Positions 40,458 to 49,624 of a stretch of 64,000 bases of DNA are shown in pieces. This stretch comes from Polynucleobacter wuianus (GTDB taxonomy: Bacteria > Pseudomonadota > Gammaproteobacteria > Burkholderiales > Burkholderiaceae). The notes under the pieces were generated by a model. That model ran no database searches. It was not told the origin of the DNA and worked only from the letters and a program-made list of their open reading frames with translations. Positions within the stretch are counted from its first letter, which is position 1. Every line of letters starts with the position of its first letter. The DNA is taken from contig NZ_CP015922.1 in assembly GCF_001659725.1 (NCBI RefSeq), positions 1,674,001-1,738,000 of the forward strand, given 5' to 3'. Both the position numbers and the translations under genes were made by a program.

Positions 40458-41039
40458 TTAGTAACTTGGACTCGGGTAGATCTGATGGGATAAGTATCTG
40501 CCATTCTTATCCACTTTAACTAAAACCATGTCGCCAACATTAACTACTTTACCTGTATAGGCTTGGATGTTGACATGGTGCGTTACTAAAATAAGGGGTA
40601 TCTTAGAATTTTCTTTAAGTTGCGCTTGGATAAGCCTTTCTAAGTCTTGTGTTTGTTGCTTTTCGAGACTCATGTCATCAAAGAAAGAGCCAAGCGTAGG
40701 AGTAATCGTCACCAACCCTTTATTAATTAATCTTGCTGTATCTAGACAGCGACACCATGCGCTGCTGAAAACTTTTGCTGAAGTGATTTCTTGATTAGTT
40801 AGCCATTGACCAATCGCTACTGCTTGCTTTCTACCCCTATCCCCAAGATTTCTCTGGGTAGAGCATTTATCTAACTGGTAGCCAGCAGGATCACCATACC
40901 CTGGTGCATCAGCATGGCGTATGAGTAAAACATGCTGTCCATCGTTGAGGTCGTTGGCTAGGCTTGCGCTTGCGGGAATGGAAAGTAAAGCCAGGAAAGA
41001 GCCTACTAATAAAGGGGTGATTAATTTGATTAATTTCAT
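40458..41039 (-). CDS. Exported histidine phosphatase-like protein
   Basis: A 193-residue protein with a signal peptide (MKLIKLITPLLVGSFLALLSIPASA) and a phosphoglycerate-mutase/SixA-like fold. The catalytic RHAD motif lies near 42-45, SSAWCRCLDTARL near 95-105 and LVTHHVN near 155. ATG 41039 is chosen; TTG 41051 is upstream. Periplasmic location; substrate unknown. Transcribed alone, divergent from sodC. Confidence 0.85.
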   Translation of the reverse strand: MKLIKLITPLLVGSFLALLSIPASASLANDLNDGQHVLLIRHADAPGYGDPAGYQLDKCSTQRNLGDRGRKQAVAIGQWLTNQEITSAKVFSSAWCRCLDTARLINKGLVTITPTLGSFFDDMSLEKQQTQDLERLIQAQLKENSKIPLILVTHHVNIQAYTGKVVNVGDMVLVKVDKNGRYLSHQIYPSPSY

Positions 41040-41188
41040 GGCTATATGCAATCTACTGCTTCAGTGTATTGAATATTTAGAAATCACGCTCCGACTCATA
41101 TATGGGATAGCGAAGATCTGCAAATTCATTGCATTTATGTAACACTGAGCAAGAAAGTTCTATTAATCAAAAAATAATGGAGTTAAAA

Positions 41189-41722
41189 ATGAAATTTACT
41201 CAGAAACATTTGCTATTTGCTCTATCACTAGCGGGCCTATTTTCTCTAGTGGCCTGTCAATCTATGGAACAAGGGACTGGCCAAAAAGCCAGCGCTACTT
41301 TAGATTCCAAGTCAGGCTCTCAAGCAAAAGGTGAAGTCATTTTTGTTTGGCAGGGCCACGATGTGTTGATTAATGGAAAGTTTTCTGGTCTTAAGCCTAA
41401 CTCTGAACAAGGATTTCATGTTCATGAAAAAGGGGACTGTTCTGCGCCAGATGCTACGAGTGCAGGCGGTCACTTTAATCCGGAGACAAAGATGCATGGT
41501 GTTCCAGACAGCGGCATGAATCATGCGGGAGATATGCCTAATATCAAGTCTGATGCCAATGGCAACGCAACATATACCGCCAAATTGCATGGCTTCGCAG
41601 TAAATACAGGACCGACTGGTATTGTTGGGCGTGCAGTGGTTGTCCACAGAGACCCGGATGACTACAGGACTCAACCTGCTGGGAACTCTGGCCCGCGTAT
41701 TGCCTGCGGCTTGATTAAGTAA
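41189..41722 (+). CDS. sodC: Cu/Zn superoxide dismutase, lipoprotein
   Basis: A 177-residue periplasmic enzyme. A lipobox (FSLVAC) ends the signal. Metal ligands are in GFHVHEKGDC, GGHFNPETKMHG and the C-terminal VVHRDPDD; the disulfide partner and electrostatic Arg lie in GPRIACG. ATG 41189 follows GGAG; the frame to 41129 is not needed. It protects the cell envelope from superoxide. Confidence 0.95.
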   Translation: MKFTQKHLLFALSLAGLFSLVACQSMEQGTGQKASATLDSKSGSQAKGEVIFVWQGHDVLINGKFSGLKPNSEQGFHVHEKGDCSAPDATSAGGHFNPETKMHGVPDSGMNHAGDMPNIKSDANGNATYTAKLHGFAVNTGPTGIVGRAVVVHRDPDDYRTQPAGNSGPRIACGLIK

Positions 41723-41804
41723 TTCAGCTAAAAAGAGTTGCTACGGTGTTGGCTTTTGGGCTGACCCCGTATTAAATATTTATTAAATTAATGAAGGTGT
41801 ATTT

Positions 41805-41981
41805 ATGAAGCCCCCAGATAAGCGTTGCTGTGGATCCGGAGTTTGCATCATCAATAATGCGGGTGAGTGCTGGTGTGGGCAGGTTTGGGATGGTGAAAAA
41901 ATGACTGCACCTAGCTTAAATCTACAGTCGACCACCTCTAAAATTCAAGAGCAGGACCTCAATCAAGCCAAACCAAATTAG
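41805..41981 (+). CDS. Cys-rich small protein (58 aa)
   Basis: The N-terminal half carries RCCGSGVCIINNAGECWCGQVWDGEKM: five cysteines, suggesting a zinc or iron-sulfur knuckle. The C-terminal half is polar and probably disordered. AAGGTG lies upstream of the ATG. I recall similar small proteins in betaproteobacteria but no assigned function. It lies between sodC and another tiny ORF. Confidence 0.6.
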   Translation: MKPPDKRCCGSGVCIINNAGECWCGQVWDGEKMTAPSLNLQSTTSKIQEQDLNQAKPN

Positions 41982-42047
41982 CGAAGCTGTAGCCAGCACT
42001 AAACTGGATTTGCGTTTACATTCAATGCTAAATACTAGGAGATGTAA

Positions 42048-42197
42048 ATGATTCAAAAACTTCGCATCAAGCTTGCCCGGTGGATTCTAGGAAAGCATTG
42101 CCCTTGTTATCAAATGGGCTATCACAATATGGTCGATTTTCAACAACGAAGTGCGGACCAGTTGGCTAAGGCTCAAGAGCGAAACAAGATTCAATAA
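42048..42197 (+). CDS. Small basic protein (49 aa)
   Basis: Behind a good AGGAG site. The product has a basic amphipathic start (MIQKLRIKLARWILGKHCPCYQMGYH), a CPC pair, and a polar helical tail. It is one-way with the Cys-rich ORF and DUF2244 gene. No family recognised. Confidence 0.55.
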   Translation: MIQKLRIKLARWILGKHCPCYQMGYHNMVDFQQRSADQLAKAQERNKIQ

Positions 42198-42223
42198 TTT
42201 CAAATTGATTTCAGGCTACCGGT

Positions 42224-42658
42224 ATGAGCGTAAAACGTTGGCAAATGAGGAGAAATTGCGCACTGACTCCTAAACAACTCCTGCAGTTTTATGTTGCTTT
42301 AGTTTGCCTTTCCTTAATCGTGGCAACAGGTTTCTTTTTGGCTGGGGTATGGATGATCCCCATTTTTACGACCTTAGAGTTAACGGCAGTAACAATTGGT
42401 TTTTTAATCTACTGTAGACATGCCCTGGATTCTGAAACGATTGAAATTGAGGGTAAGCGTCTGTTAGTGAAAAAATTTATAGGTTACAAAGAATCACTGT
42501 ATGAATTCAATACGCAGTGGGCAAAAATTGAACAGCCTATTGAGAATTCAAAAACATTTCATATCTGTCAATCCAGCCTTCGGGTTGAGTTGGGCCAGTT
42601 TTTGAGGACTGAGCAGCAACTCGCTTTGATTGCGCAAGTACGGTCCCACTTAGGGTAG
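42224..42658 (+). CDS. DUF2244 membrane protein
   Basis: 144 residues. WQMRRNCALTPKQLLQFYVAL at the start, two membrane segments (about 27-72), then ELTAVTIGFLIYCRHALDSETIEIEG fit the DUF2244 family. In other proteobacteria the gene lies near cytochrome oxidase genes; none is here. Function unknown. The end overlaps the convergent gene by 9 bases. Confidence 0.8.
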   Translation: MSVKRWQMRRNCALTPKQLLQFYVALVCLSLIVATGFFLAGVWMIPIFTTLELTAVTIGFLIYCRHALDSETIEIEGKRLLVKKFIGYKESLYEFNTQWAKIEQPIENSKTFHICQSSLRVELGQFLRTEQQLALIAQVRSHLG

Positions 42659-43195
42659 TTGATTACCGCTAAGGCGCCAAGCAATTACACTGCTTGAGAT
42701 AAGCTGAGCGCATAGTAAGAAGAGCGTGATGGAATTGAGTATTGCAAAGTAGTTTGCAAAAGGGGAGAGCATTACTGGCATTCCATCTTGAAGTGCTGTT
42801 TCTCTCAAGTAATCCATGCGTGGAATTATTAAAAAGCTAGCAATGGCAATAGAAAAAATTAATGCCAATGATGGTAAGCGTACTATTTTTAATTGTGATA
42901 CGCCTCGCTTAATCAAGATATTCGAGAGGCTTAAGATTAGAAATGTACATCCTAGAAAGTAATACGAAAGATGTTGTATCACTAGATGGGCCAGCATACC
43001 CGCTACCTGGGAGTCCTCCATTAAGAGGTAAGGGGCGATGCAGCAAATGGCTTGAGCAATCATGGCGCCAGACATCAAATAGCCAAGGAAACGTATCAGT
43101 CGGCAAGGAAGAATGTATTGGCTTCTAGGGGCTTCAACCATAGGATAGAAAGGGTTAATTAATGCACTGCAGCACAAAGTTTGAATCAGTTCCAT
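42650..43195 (-). CDS. Hypothetical membrane protein, four segments
   Basis: A 181-residue protein with hydrophobic segments near 35-55, 70-92, 105-125 and 150-172. I do not recognise a family. It converges on the DUF2244 gene and is divergent from the Rrf2-like regulator. Confidence 0.6.
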   Translation of the reverse strand: MELIQTLCCSALINPFYPMVEAPRSQYILPCRLIRFLGYLMSGAMIAQAICCIAPYLLMEDSQVAGMLAHLVIQHLSYYFLGCTFLILSLSNILIKRGVSQLKIVRLPSLALIFSIAIASFLIIPRMDYLRETALQDGMPVMLSPFANYFAILNSITLFLLCAQLISSSVIAWRLSGNQLP

Positions 43196-43230
43196 ACTAG
43201 ACCTAATCTAACTTAAATGCTGAAAACACT

Positions 43231-43818
43231 ATGGAAGTCACCAAAGCAGTCAAGGTAGCACTCAATACTCTAGTTGATATAGCAAATCATTCGACCAATG
43301 GCCAACTAGTGCCCGTTCCAGAAATTGCCAAAAGGCTTCAGATGTCGATTAGTCGCATTGAGCTGTTGTTGCGACCGCTTCGGGAGTCTGGATTGGTCAT
43401 TGGGATCAAAGGGCGAACTGGTGGCTATCAACTTTTAAAAGACCCTCGCATCATTACGATTAAGGATATTGTTTTGGCGATGAATGGTATTAAAAAAAGA
43501 AAAGTAGAGGTCTCTGATATTGCAAAGGATCTCTACCAGTCACTAGAGACTTATATGATGAATTGCATCTCCAACGTCACTTTAGCTTCCACTATTAAAG
43601 ACTATATTCCGCGTTTTAGTGAAGTACAGAAGGCGCCAGATAGAAGGGCATATCTCCCACTAGGCCTAGATGAGATGGGTAAGCAAGAAAAAAGACCAAA
43701 GGGTGAGATTCAGAAAGTAGTCAAGACCTCATTTAAAAAAGTCGAGGAAATTCCTCTCGGACCCAACTCAATTTTTAGCTTTGCCGATTTCCTAAATAAA
43801 AATTCACCGGCAAACTAA
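43231..43818 (+). CDS. Rrf2-family transcriptional regulator
   Basis: A 195-residue protein with the Rrf2 winged helix (ALNTLVDIANHS... VPVPEIAKRLQMSISRIELLLRPLRESGLVIGIKGRTGGYQLLKDP). The three-cysteine cluster of IscR/NsrR is absent (one Cys in MMNCISN), so Fe-S sensing is unlikely. The C-terminal 60 residues are a basic extension. Target unknown; the nuclease gene at 43837 follows 18 bases later. Confidence 0.8.
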   Translation: MEVTKAVKVALNTLVDIANHSTNGQLVPVPEIAKRLQMSISRIELLLRPLRESGLVIGIKGRTGGYQLLKDPRIITIKDIVLAMNGIKKRKVEVSDIAKDLYQSLETYMMNCISNVTLASTIKDYIPRFSEVQKAPDRRAYLPLGLDEMGKQEKRPKGEIQKVVKTSFKKVEEIPLGPNSIFSFADFLNKNSPAN

Positions 43819-43836
43819 GTATTAAAGTAATTTGAC

Positions 43837-45225
43837 GTGGATAAAGAGGTCTCGTACCCTAATTTAGCTTTTGTAGACATTGAAACTACTGGGTCGCACT
43901 TTGATCGTGATCGTATTACAGAGATAGGTATAAAAACTTTATCTGGTAATGAAATCCAAGCATGGGAGCAGTTAATAAACCCGCAGACCTTTATTCCACA
44001 AAATATTCAAAGGCTTACGGGCATATCTCCGCAGATGGTCGAGAATCAGCCCAGCTTTGATCAGATTGCGGGCAAGTTAAAGCAAGAGCTGGAAGGAAAG
44101 ATATTCATTGCCCACAATGCAAGATTTGACTATGGATTTATCAAGGCCTCTTTTAAAAGAATTGGCATAGACTTCAAGCCTAAAGTTTTATGTACGGTAA
44201 AGATGTCAAGACTGCTCTTCCCCGATCAACCTCGCCATAATCTAGATACCATCATCAATATGCATGGTCTCAAAGTGAGCGCTCGTCATCGTGCATTAGG
44301 TGATGCAGATTTATTGCTGCAGTTTTGGCGAGTGTGTGAAGCAAAATTTGGAAAAGAGAAGCTGAATGAGGTTACTCACCAGCTTATTGGGAATGCTAGT
44401 CTCCCGCCAAATATTGATAAGGACTTAATAGATTCTATTCCTGATGCTCCAGGCTGCTATATCTTTTATGGAGAGAATAAAGTTCCTTTGTATATTGGTA
44501 AGAGCATATCCTTGCGAAGTAGGGTAATGGGGCACTTTCAAAGCGCTCTTACGCAGCGGAAGGAAATGAAACTCTCCTTACAAATTCGAGATATTGACTG
44601 GATAGAAACTAGTGGAGAGCTAGGCGCTCTGATTCTTGAATCTAGGTTAATTAAAGAACGTATGCCCAGTATGAATATCAAGCTTCGTCGCTCTAAAGAT
44701 CTTTGCGCTTGGAGCTTAGAAGAGGTTTCTGCTGGAATTCTTAAGCCGGTACTTATAAATCAAAAGGATTTGCAACCAGGCCTTCAAGAAAATCTATTTG
44801 GATTGTTCTACAGCAAAAGAGAGGCCCACTCTTATTTAAAAGCGATAGCTAAAAAGTATCGTTTATGTGAAGTATTGCTTGGGTTGGAAAAGGGTGTAGC
44901 TGGTAAGACCTGTTTTGGGTATCAAGTTAAGCAATGTAGTGGTGCTTGCGTTGGTATTGTCTCTGCAGAAATGCATAATCTGCAGCTAAAGACTGCGATG
45001 AATCTGTATAAGGTTGAGGTCTGGCCCTATGAAGGTCCAATTGCCATCAATGATGGTGGAGAAATGATTGTTCTAGATAAATGGTGTTACTTGGGAACGG
45101 CAATTAACGAAGAAGAGCTAGATGAGTTGAAAAGCTCTGGCGATGCTGAATTTGACCTAGATATCTATAAAGTCGTTAAAAAAGCCTTGGCCGGACGCTA
45201 TAAAAACCGAGTTATCCCTCTATAG
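43837..45225 (+). CDS. DnaQ-like exonuclease fused to GIY-YIG nuclease
   Basis: 462 residues. The N-terminal half is a DEDDh exonuclease (FVDIETTG near 12-19, HNARFDYGF near 92, HRALGDADLL near 151). The second half is a UvrC/Cho-like GIY-YIG domain (APGCYIFYGENKVPLYIGKS, about 207-226, and ESRLIKERMPSMN). The pair is a known arrangement, thought to act in excision repair. It starts at GTG 43837 without a clear ribosome site. Confidence 0.88.
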   Translation: MDKEVSYPNLAFVDIETTGSHFDRDRITEIGIKTLSGNEIQAWEQLINPQTFIPQNIQRLTGISPQMVENQPSFDQIAGKLKQELEGKIFIAHNARFDYGFIKASFKRIGIDFKPKVLCTVKMSRLLFPDQPRHNLDTIINMHGLKVSARHRALGDADLLLQFWRVCEAKFGKEKLNEVTHQLIGNASLPPNIDKDLIDSIPDAPGCYIFYGENKVPLYIGKSISLRSRVMGHFQSALTQRKEMKLSLQIRDIDWIETSGELGALILESRLIKERMPSMNIKLRRSKDLCAWSLEEVSAGILKPVLINQKDLQPGLQENLFGLFYSKREAHSYLKAIAKKYRLCEVLLGLEKGVAGKTCFGYQVKQCSGACVGIVSAEMHNLQLKTAMNLYKVEVWPYEGPIAINDGGEMIVLDKWCYLGTAINEEELDELKSSGDAEFDLDIYKVVKKALAGRYKNRVIPL

Positions 45226-45342
45226 GGTTTTCGCTTGGCTAAGGATGGCGCTAAATAATTCTTGTGCCAAAGTTTCAGGTTCTACCCTAGCTGCTATTAA
45301 GTTAATATCGTTTTTTATTACCAATCAGATTTATAGACCTTT

Positions 45343-46659
45343 ATGAATAAAACACTCAACACGCTTTTTTCTATAGTTATTTTTGCTGGCCTGAGCCCAA
45401 TGGTCGCTCAAGCTGATCCACCAGTTGCTGCATTCTATGAGCCTCTGGCAAAGATGACCCCTAGTGGCAAGTTGGGCCAGGTTATTAAGCAGGAAAAAAT
45501 TAAGACTGCAGTAAAAGGTGCTCAAGCATGGAAGATTGCCTACATTTCCTCGGATGTTGCTGGACGTAAGACCATTGTCACAGGATTAGTTGTTGCGCCA
45601 ATGGGGTCTGCTCCTAAGGAAGGTCGGCCAATTCTGGCGTGGGGTCATGGCACTACTGGTGCTGCGCAAAACTGTGGACCTTCACAAGTTCTCGATCCTA
45701 TAGTTCCGCTCAATGAATATTTTTTAATTGGCGGTAACTCTTGGACGGACTATGGCATTCCAAGTATTGAAGAATTTATTAAAGAAGGTTATGTAGTTGT
45801 TGCAACAGACTATCAGGGTCAAGGTGGTGGTGGCGAGCACCAATACGCTTTGGCGGCAACCAATGCCATGGATATGATTGATTCAGCTAGAGCTGCTAGC
45901 TCGATGAAAGAAACGGGCGCTGGTAAGAAAACAGTGATTTATGGATGGTCACAAGGTGGTGGTGCAGTGATTGCGGCAGCTAGCATGCAGGACTACTTTG
46001 CCAAAAAGGGAACTGCTGCCGATAGTATTGAGCTTGTTGGTGTCGTAGCTCTTGCTCCAGACGATATTGCCATCATGCTTCCTAATGCGACTGTTGACCA
46101 AGCTAGCGCTCAAAAGTCCTTAGATGGAATTATTAAGATGTTCACTGGGAATGTCTTCGACTTTTCTCATATGGCAATGAGTATGTGGGGGGTGAGAGCC
46201 GGCAATCCAAATCTAAAGCTGACAGATATCTTTACAAGCGATGGAGCTAAAGTGCTAGATGAGGTGATTCGCAATAAATGTATGCATGCTGTGGCGGATA
46301 CTTTGAATTTCAACTTCAGCAGCCAATATCAATCTCTTTTAAAAGATCAATACACGAATGCTCTCGAGTGGACTAAGGCTATGGTTAAGGGTAGCGTTAA
46401 TCCAGTCAAACCTATTGCACCAGTTGTGATTTATTGGGGCAATAAAGACACCACTAATCCTCCAATCATGGGCAAGCTATATCAAGAGCAAATGTGTAAG
46501 TTGGGTGGTAATGTGGATCGAGTGCAGCTACCGGGAGATCAGTCTCATTTCACAACCCCTGGAAGTTCGGCACCTTTTTATCGAGCCTGGATCAAAGATC
46601 GTTTAGCAGGTAAACCCGCTACCAATAATTGCAGTCAAGCTGCACAGCTACCAAGCTGA
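45343..46659 (+). CDS. Secreted alpha/beta hydrolase, lipase-like
   Basis: A 438-residue protein with a signal peptide (MNKTLNTLFSIVIFAGLSPMVAQA). It resembles the secretory-lipase family: AWGHGTTGAAQNCGPS near 105, GYVVVATDYQGQGGGGEHQYA near 150, nucleophile GWSQGG near 205, and a late His in DQSHFTTPG. Extracytoplasmic ester hydrolysis is expected; substrate unknown. A terminator follows. Confidence 0.82.
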   Translation: MNKTLNTLFSIVIFAGLSPMVAQADPPVAAFYEPLAKMTPSGKLGQVIKQEKIKTAVKGAQAWKIAYISSDVAGRKTIVTGLVVAPMGSAPKEGRPILAWGHGTTGAAQNCGPSQVLDPIVPLNEYFLIGGNSWTDYGIPSIEEFIKEGYVVVATDYQGQGGGGEHQYALAATNAMDMIDSARAASSMKETGAGKKTVIYGWSQGGGAVIAAASMQDYFAKKGTAADSIELVGVVALAPDDIAIMLPNATVDQASAQKSLDGIIKMFTGNVFDFSHMAMSMWGVRAGNPNLKLTDIFTSDGAKVLDEVIRNKCMHAVADTLNFNFSSQYQSLLKDQYTNALEWTKAMVKGSVNPVKPIAPVVIYWGNKDTTNPPIMGKLYQEQMCKLGGNVDRVQLPGDQSHFTTPGSSAPFYRAWIKDRLAGKPATNNCSQAAQLPS

Positions 46660-46664
46660 AATAC

Positions 46665-46689
46665 AAAAGCCACCTTGCGGTGGCTTTTT
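46665..46689 (+). terminator. Terminator after the lipase-like gene
   Basis: AAAAGCCACC/GGTGGCTTTTT stem with a TTGC loop. It may serve both convergent genes. Confidence 0.9.
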
Positions 46690-46711
46690 GTTTGATGCAC
46701 TTCTTAACTTT

Positions 46712-47347
46712 TTAGTTCATCCAGCTAATAAAGCTTTCTTTAGGACGTCTGACTTTCTTGAGCTTAACAAGCCAGTCTTCATCTTCTTTTCGGTAGCCCA
46801 AAGGAAGCATTACTACGCTACGCAGACCCTTTTCCTTAAGATTTAGAATTTCATCAAGCGCCTTGGGATCGAAGCCCTCCATTGGCGTGGAATCAACACC
46901 TTCTTCAGCAGCTGCAATCAGGGCGGTACCTAGACCGATATAGGCTTGCTTAGCCGTGTGTATGAAATTCACCTCGGGACCTCTGGCAGGGTAATTCTTG
47001 AGGAGCATTTGGCGATACGCAACGCCAGCATCGTTCTTAAAATTACGCTCAGTCTCAGTCATATCAAATGCCGCATTAATGCGCTCAGCCGTGTAATTAT
47101 CCCAAGCAGCAAAAACCACCAAATGAGAGCAATCAGTAACTTGTGATTGGTTGTTAGCAACCCCTTTGATTTTTTCACGGAGGTCTTTGTTCGTGATGAC
47201 AATAAGTTCATAAGGCTGTAATCCGCTAGAGCTGGCAGTGAGTCTTATAGCCTCTAAAATTTTCTCTACTTTTTCTTGCGGTACAGATTTGCTGGAATCC
47301 ATTTTCTTGGTGGCATAGCGCCACTGTAATTTATCTAAAAGACTCAT
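46712..47347 (-). CDS. Nitroreductase-family NAD(P)H oxidoreductase
   Basis: A 211-residue flavoprotein with WRYATKKMD at the start, the FMN segment RLTASSSGLQPYELIVI, HTAKQAYIGLGTALIAAAEEGVDSTPMEGFDP and LPLGYRKEDEDW. It is NfsB-like and reduces nitro compounds or quinones. It lies 41 bases from the LysR gene on the same strand. Confidence 0.9.
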   Translation of the reverse strand: MSLLDKLQWRYATKKMDSSKSVPQEKVEKILEAIRLTASSSGLQPYELIVITNKDLREKIKGVANNQSQVTDCSHLVVFAAWDNYTAERINAAFDMTETERNFKNDAGVAYRQMLLKNYPARGPEVNFIHTAKQAYIGLGTALIAAAEEGVDSTPMEGFDPKALDEILNLKEKGLRSVVMLPLGYRKEDEDWLVKLKKVRRPKESFISWMN

Positions 47348-47388
47348 TTACATCCCTTTTTTTGTTAGATTCACAATGAAGATCAATA

Positions 47389-48300
47389 TTAGCGCAATTG
47401 AGAGAGTAGGTGCTGACTTAGCAGCGAGGAGGCTGGGGATTGGTATCCATGAGCCTTCATAGCCAGTAGAAGATTGCGCTTGGCCCATGCATCCTCTAGA
47501 TGGATCACCTTGAGCCCCATGGCTTTGATTTGGGGCGCACATGCCTGAAACGGCAACACGCCAATCCCTAAATTGACAGCAATCATTTGACACATTGCAT
47601 CATAGCTTCTCACCTGAATACGTAGCCGCATTTGCTTGCTGAATTTTTCCGCTTGTCGAGAAGTGAGCTCTAGCAGTGAGCTTCCACGGTTAAGGCCAAC
47701 AAAGTCATAGTCAAGACATTCTTCAAAAGAGATACTCTTTTTGCTTTTAATCGAGTGATCTTTACTGCAGACAATTACGAGCTCATCATGCCCAATGATT
47801 TTGGTATCGAGCCCTGCAGTGGGTGTGCCATCTGCCAGCACGCCAATATCTGCAATACCATCGAGTAGTGCCTTAACAATGTCCCCGCTAAGTTGCTCCT
47901 CAACTTCGACTTGGATTTCAGGATGTTGTTTTAAGAAGCTTGCTAAAGCAGATGGTAGAAACTCGGTTAACGAAGACATATTTGCCCATAAGCGTACATG
48001 TCCTTTAATGCCCTTGGCATATTCACCTAGCTCGTTGCTAAATTGTTCGAAGCCTTGAAAGAGTCTGAGTGCATGTTGCATAACTGCATGGCCGGCTTGG
48101 GTCAGAGTCACACCTTTGGCTGATCTATCTAATAGCATCAGGCCAACGGTTTCTTCAAATTCAGAAATTCTTCTACTAGCTGCAGATAGGGCAAGACTGC
48201 ATTCATTGGCGCCCTTGGTAATACTGCCCGATTGAGCAATCGCGCAAAAGAGTTTAAGAGTGACGAAGTCCACTCTAGCTGGATTCATTTGGGGATTCAT
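47389..48300 (-). CDS. LysR-family transcriptional regulator
   Basis: 303 residues. The winged helix (VTLKLFCAIAQSGSITKGANECSLALSAASRRISEFEETVGLMLLDRSAKGVTLT) is followed by the LysR effector domain. It is divergent from the CoA-transferase gene (48422), with 121 bases between starts, so that cluster is its likely target. A GAATT-GTA-AATTC site at 48390 could be part of its operator. Confidence 0.9.
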   Translation of the reverse strand: MNPQMNPARVDFVTLKLFCAIAQSGSITKGANECSLALSAASRRISEFEETVGLMLLDRSAKGVTLTQAGHAVMQHALRLFQGFEQFSNELGEYAKGIKGHVRLWANMSSLTEFLPSALASFLKQHPEIQVEVEEQLSGDIVKALLDGIADIGVLADGTPTAGLDTKIIGHDELVIVCSKDHSIKSKKSISFEECLDYDFVGLNRGSSLLELTSRQAEKFSKQMRLRIQVRSYDAMCQMIAVNLGIGVLPFQACAPQIKAMGLKVIHLEDAWAKRNLLLAMKAHGYQSPASSLLSQHLLSQLR

Positions 48301-48421
48301 GGGGCTATTTTAGCCAAGCCTTCGCAAAATGAGAAGGCCACCTGATTTCATAGCAATTCCCATGCTCATAAAGAGGGGTTATTTTGTTGGAATTGTAAAT
48401 TCAGGAAGATGGGAATCCCTT

Positions 48422-49615
48422 ATGGAACCGCTAGCAGGGCTAAAAGTCATTGAGATGGGGCAGTTGATTGCTGGTCCTTTCGCCGCCAAAACCTTGGCAG
48501 ACTTTGGCGCCGATGTTGTAAAGATTGAGCCACCTAAAGTAGGTGATGCTTTGCGTAAGTGGCGCTTACTAAAAGATGGCACTTCAGTCTGGTGGCAAGT
48601 TCAGTCTCGAAACAAACGCTCTCTCTCATTGGACTTACGTCAGACTGAAGCGCAAGAGATTGTTAGAACCTTAGCTAAAGAAGCTGACATCTTGATTGAA
48701 AACTTTCGTCCCGGAACATTAGAAGGTTGGGGTCTCGATCCAGAAGGATTGCTTGAGCTTAATCCGAAGTTAATTATTCTCAGAATTAGTGGCTATGGTC
48801 AGACCGGTCCATACAGAGATAAACCAGGCTTTGGCGTAGTTGCTGAAGCGATGGGTGGCTTACGTCATCTCACGGCTGAACCCGGAAGAGTCCCAGTGCG
48901 AGTAGGTATCAGTATTGGCGATACTTTGGCTTCACTACATGGTGTGATCGGAATCCTAATGGCCTTACAAGAGCGTCATCGTAGTGGCAAAGGGCAAGTG
49001 ATTGATATTGCACTTTATGAGGCTGTCTTTAATTGCATGGAAAGTTTGTTGCCTGAGTACAGCGCTTTTGGTGAAGTGAGGCAGGCAGCAGGAAGTGCCC
49101 TGCCTGGAATTGCCCCAACCAATGCCTATTTATGTGCAGATGGTGGTTATGTATTGGTTGCGGGTAATGGCGATAGTATTTTTAAACGCCTCATGAAATT
49201 AATTGGGCGCGATGACTTAGGAAAAGACCCTCAATTAGAAAATAATGAGGGCCGAGTAAAAAGGGTGCTTGAGCTGGATGCTGCAATTGGTGCTTGGGCA
49301 AAAACACTGAGTACTAATCAGGCACTAAAAGCGCTAGATTTAGCAGCCGTGCCAGCAGGGCGTATTTATACAGTTGCAGATATTGCAAACGACCCGCACT
49401 ATAAAGCACGTGACAATATTCAAACGATCAAGATGCAAGATGGTAGCACTTTAGATGTACCGGGTGTTCTTCCAAAGCTTTCGCGTACACCAGGATCTAT
49501 TAAAACCCTTGCACCTAATATCGGTCAAAACACAGATGAGGTTTTAAGGGAAATTGGTTTGAATGACTTACAAATCGCCTCCTTAAAAGAGCGTGGTGTT
49601 GCATTTACTCAATAA
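48422..49615 (+). CDS. Family III CoA-transferase (CaiB/BaiF)
   Basis: A 397-residue CoA-transferase. MEPLAGLKVIEMGQLIAGPF is the usual family start, so ATG 48422 is chosen over 48329. SRNKRSLSLDLRQ and ILRISGYGQTGPYRDKPGFGVVAEAMGG are conserved. It forms a pair with the lyase gene 9 bases downstream, suggesting activation of a dicarboxylic or hydroxy-acid followed by cleavage. Confidence 0.92.
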   Translation: MEPLAGLKVIEMGQLIAGPFAAKTLADFGADVVKIEPPKVGDALRKWRLLKDGTSVWWQVQSRNKRSLSLDLRQTEAQEIVRTLAKEADILIENFRPGTLEGWGLDPEGLLELNPKLIILRISGYGQTGPYRDKPGFGVVAEAMGGLRHLTAEPGRVPVRVGISIGDTLASLHGVIGILMALQERHRSGKGQVIDIALYEAVFNCMESLLPEYSAFGEVRQAAGSALPGIAPTNAYLCADGGYVLVAGNGDSIFKRLMKLIGRDDLGKDPQLENNEGRVKRVLELDAAIGAWAKTLSTNQALKALDLAAVPAGRIYTVADIANDPHYKARDNIQTIKMQDGSTLDVPGVLPKLSRTPGSIKTLAPNIGQNTDEVLREIGLNDLQIASLKERGVAFTQ

Positions 49616-49624
49616 GAGAAGACG

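Noticed and set aside
40450..40466. TTACTTTTAGTAAC as another P palindrome
   Set aside because: It overlaps the phosphatase stop, lacks the central AA and the flanks, and has no tRNA scar nearby.
41312..41674. Long minus-strand ORF opposite sodC
   Set aside because: It is fully antisense to a clear enzyme gene with intact metal ligands.
48390..48402. GAATT-GTA-AATTC as the LysR operator
   Set aside because: It is short and AT-rich and could be chance; there is no second site to support it, so it is mentioned only under the LysR gene.
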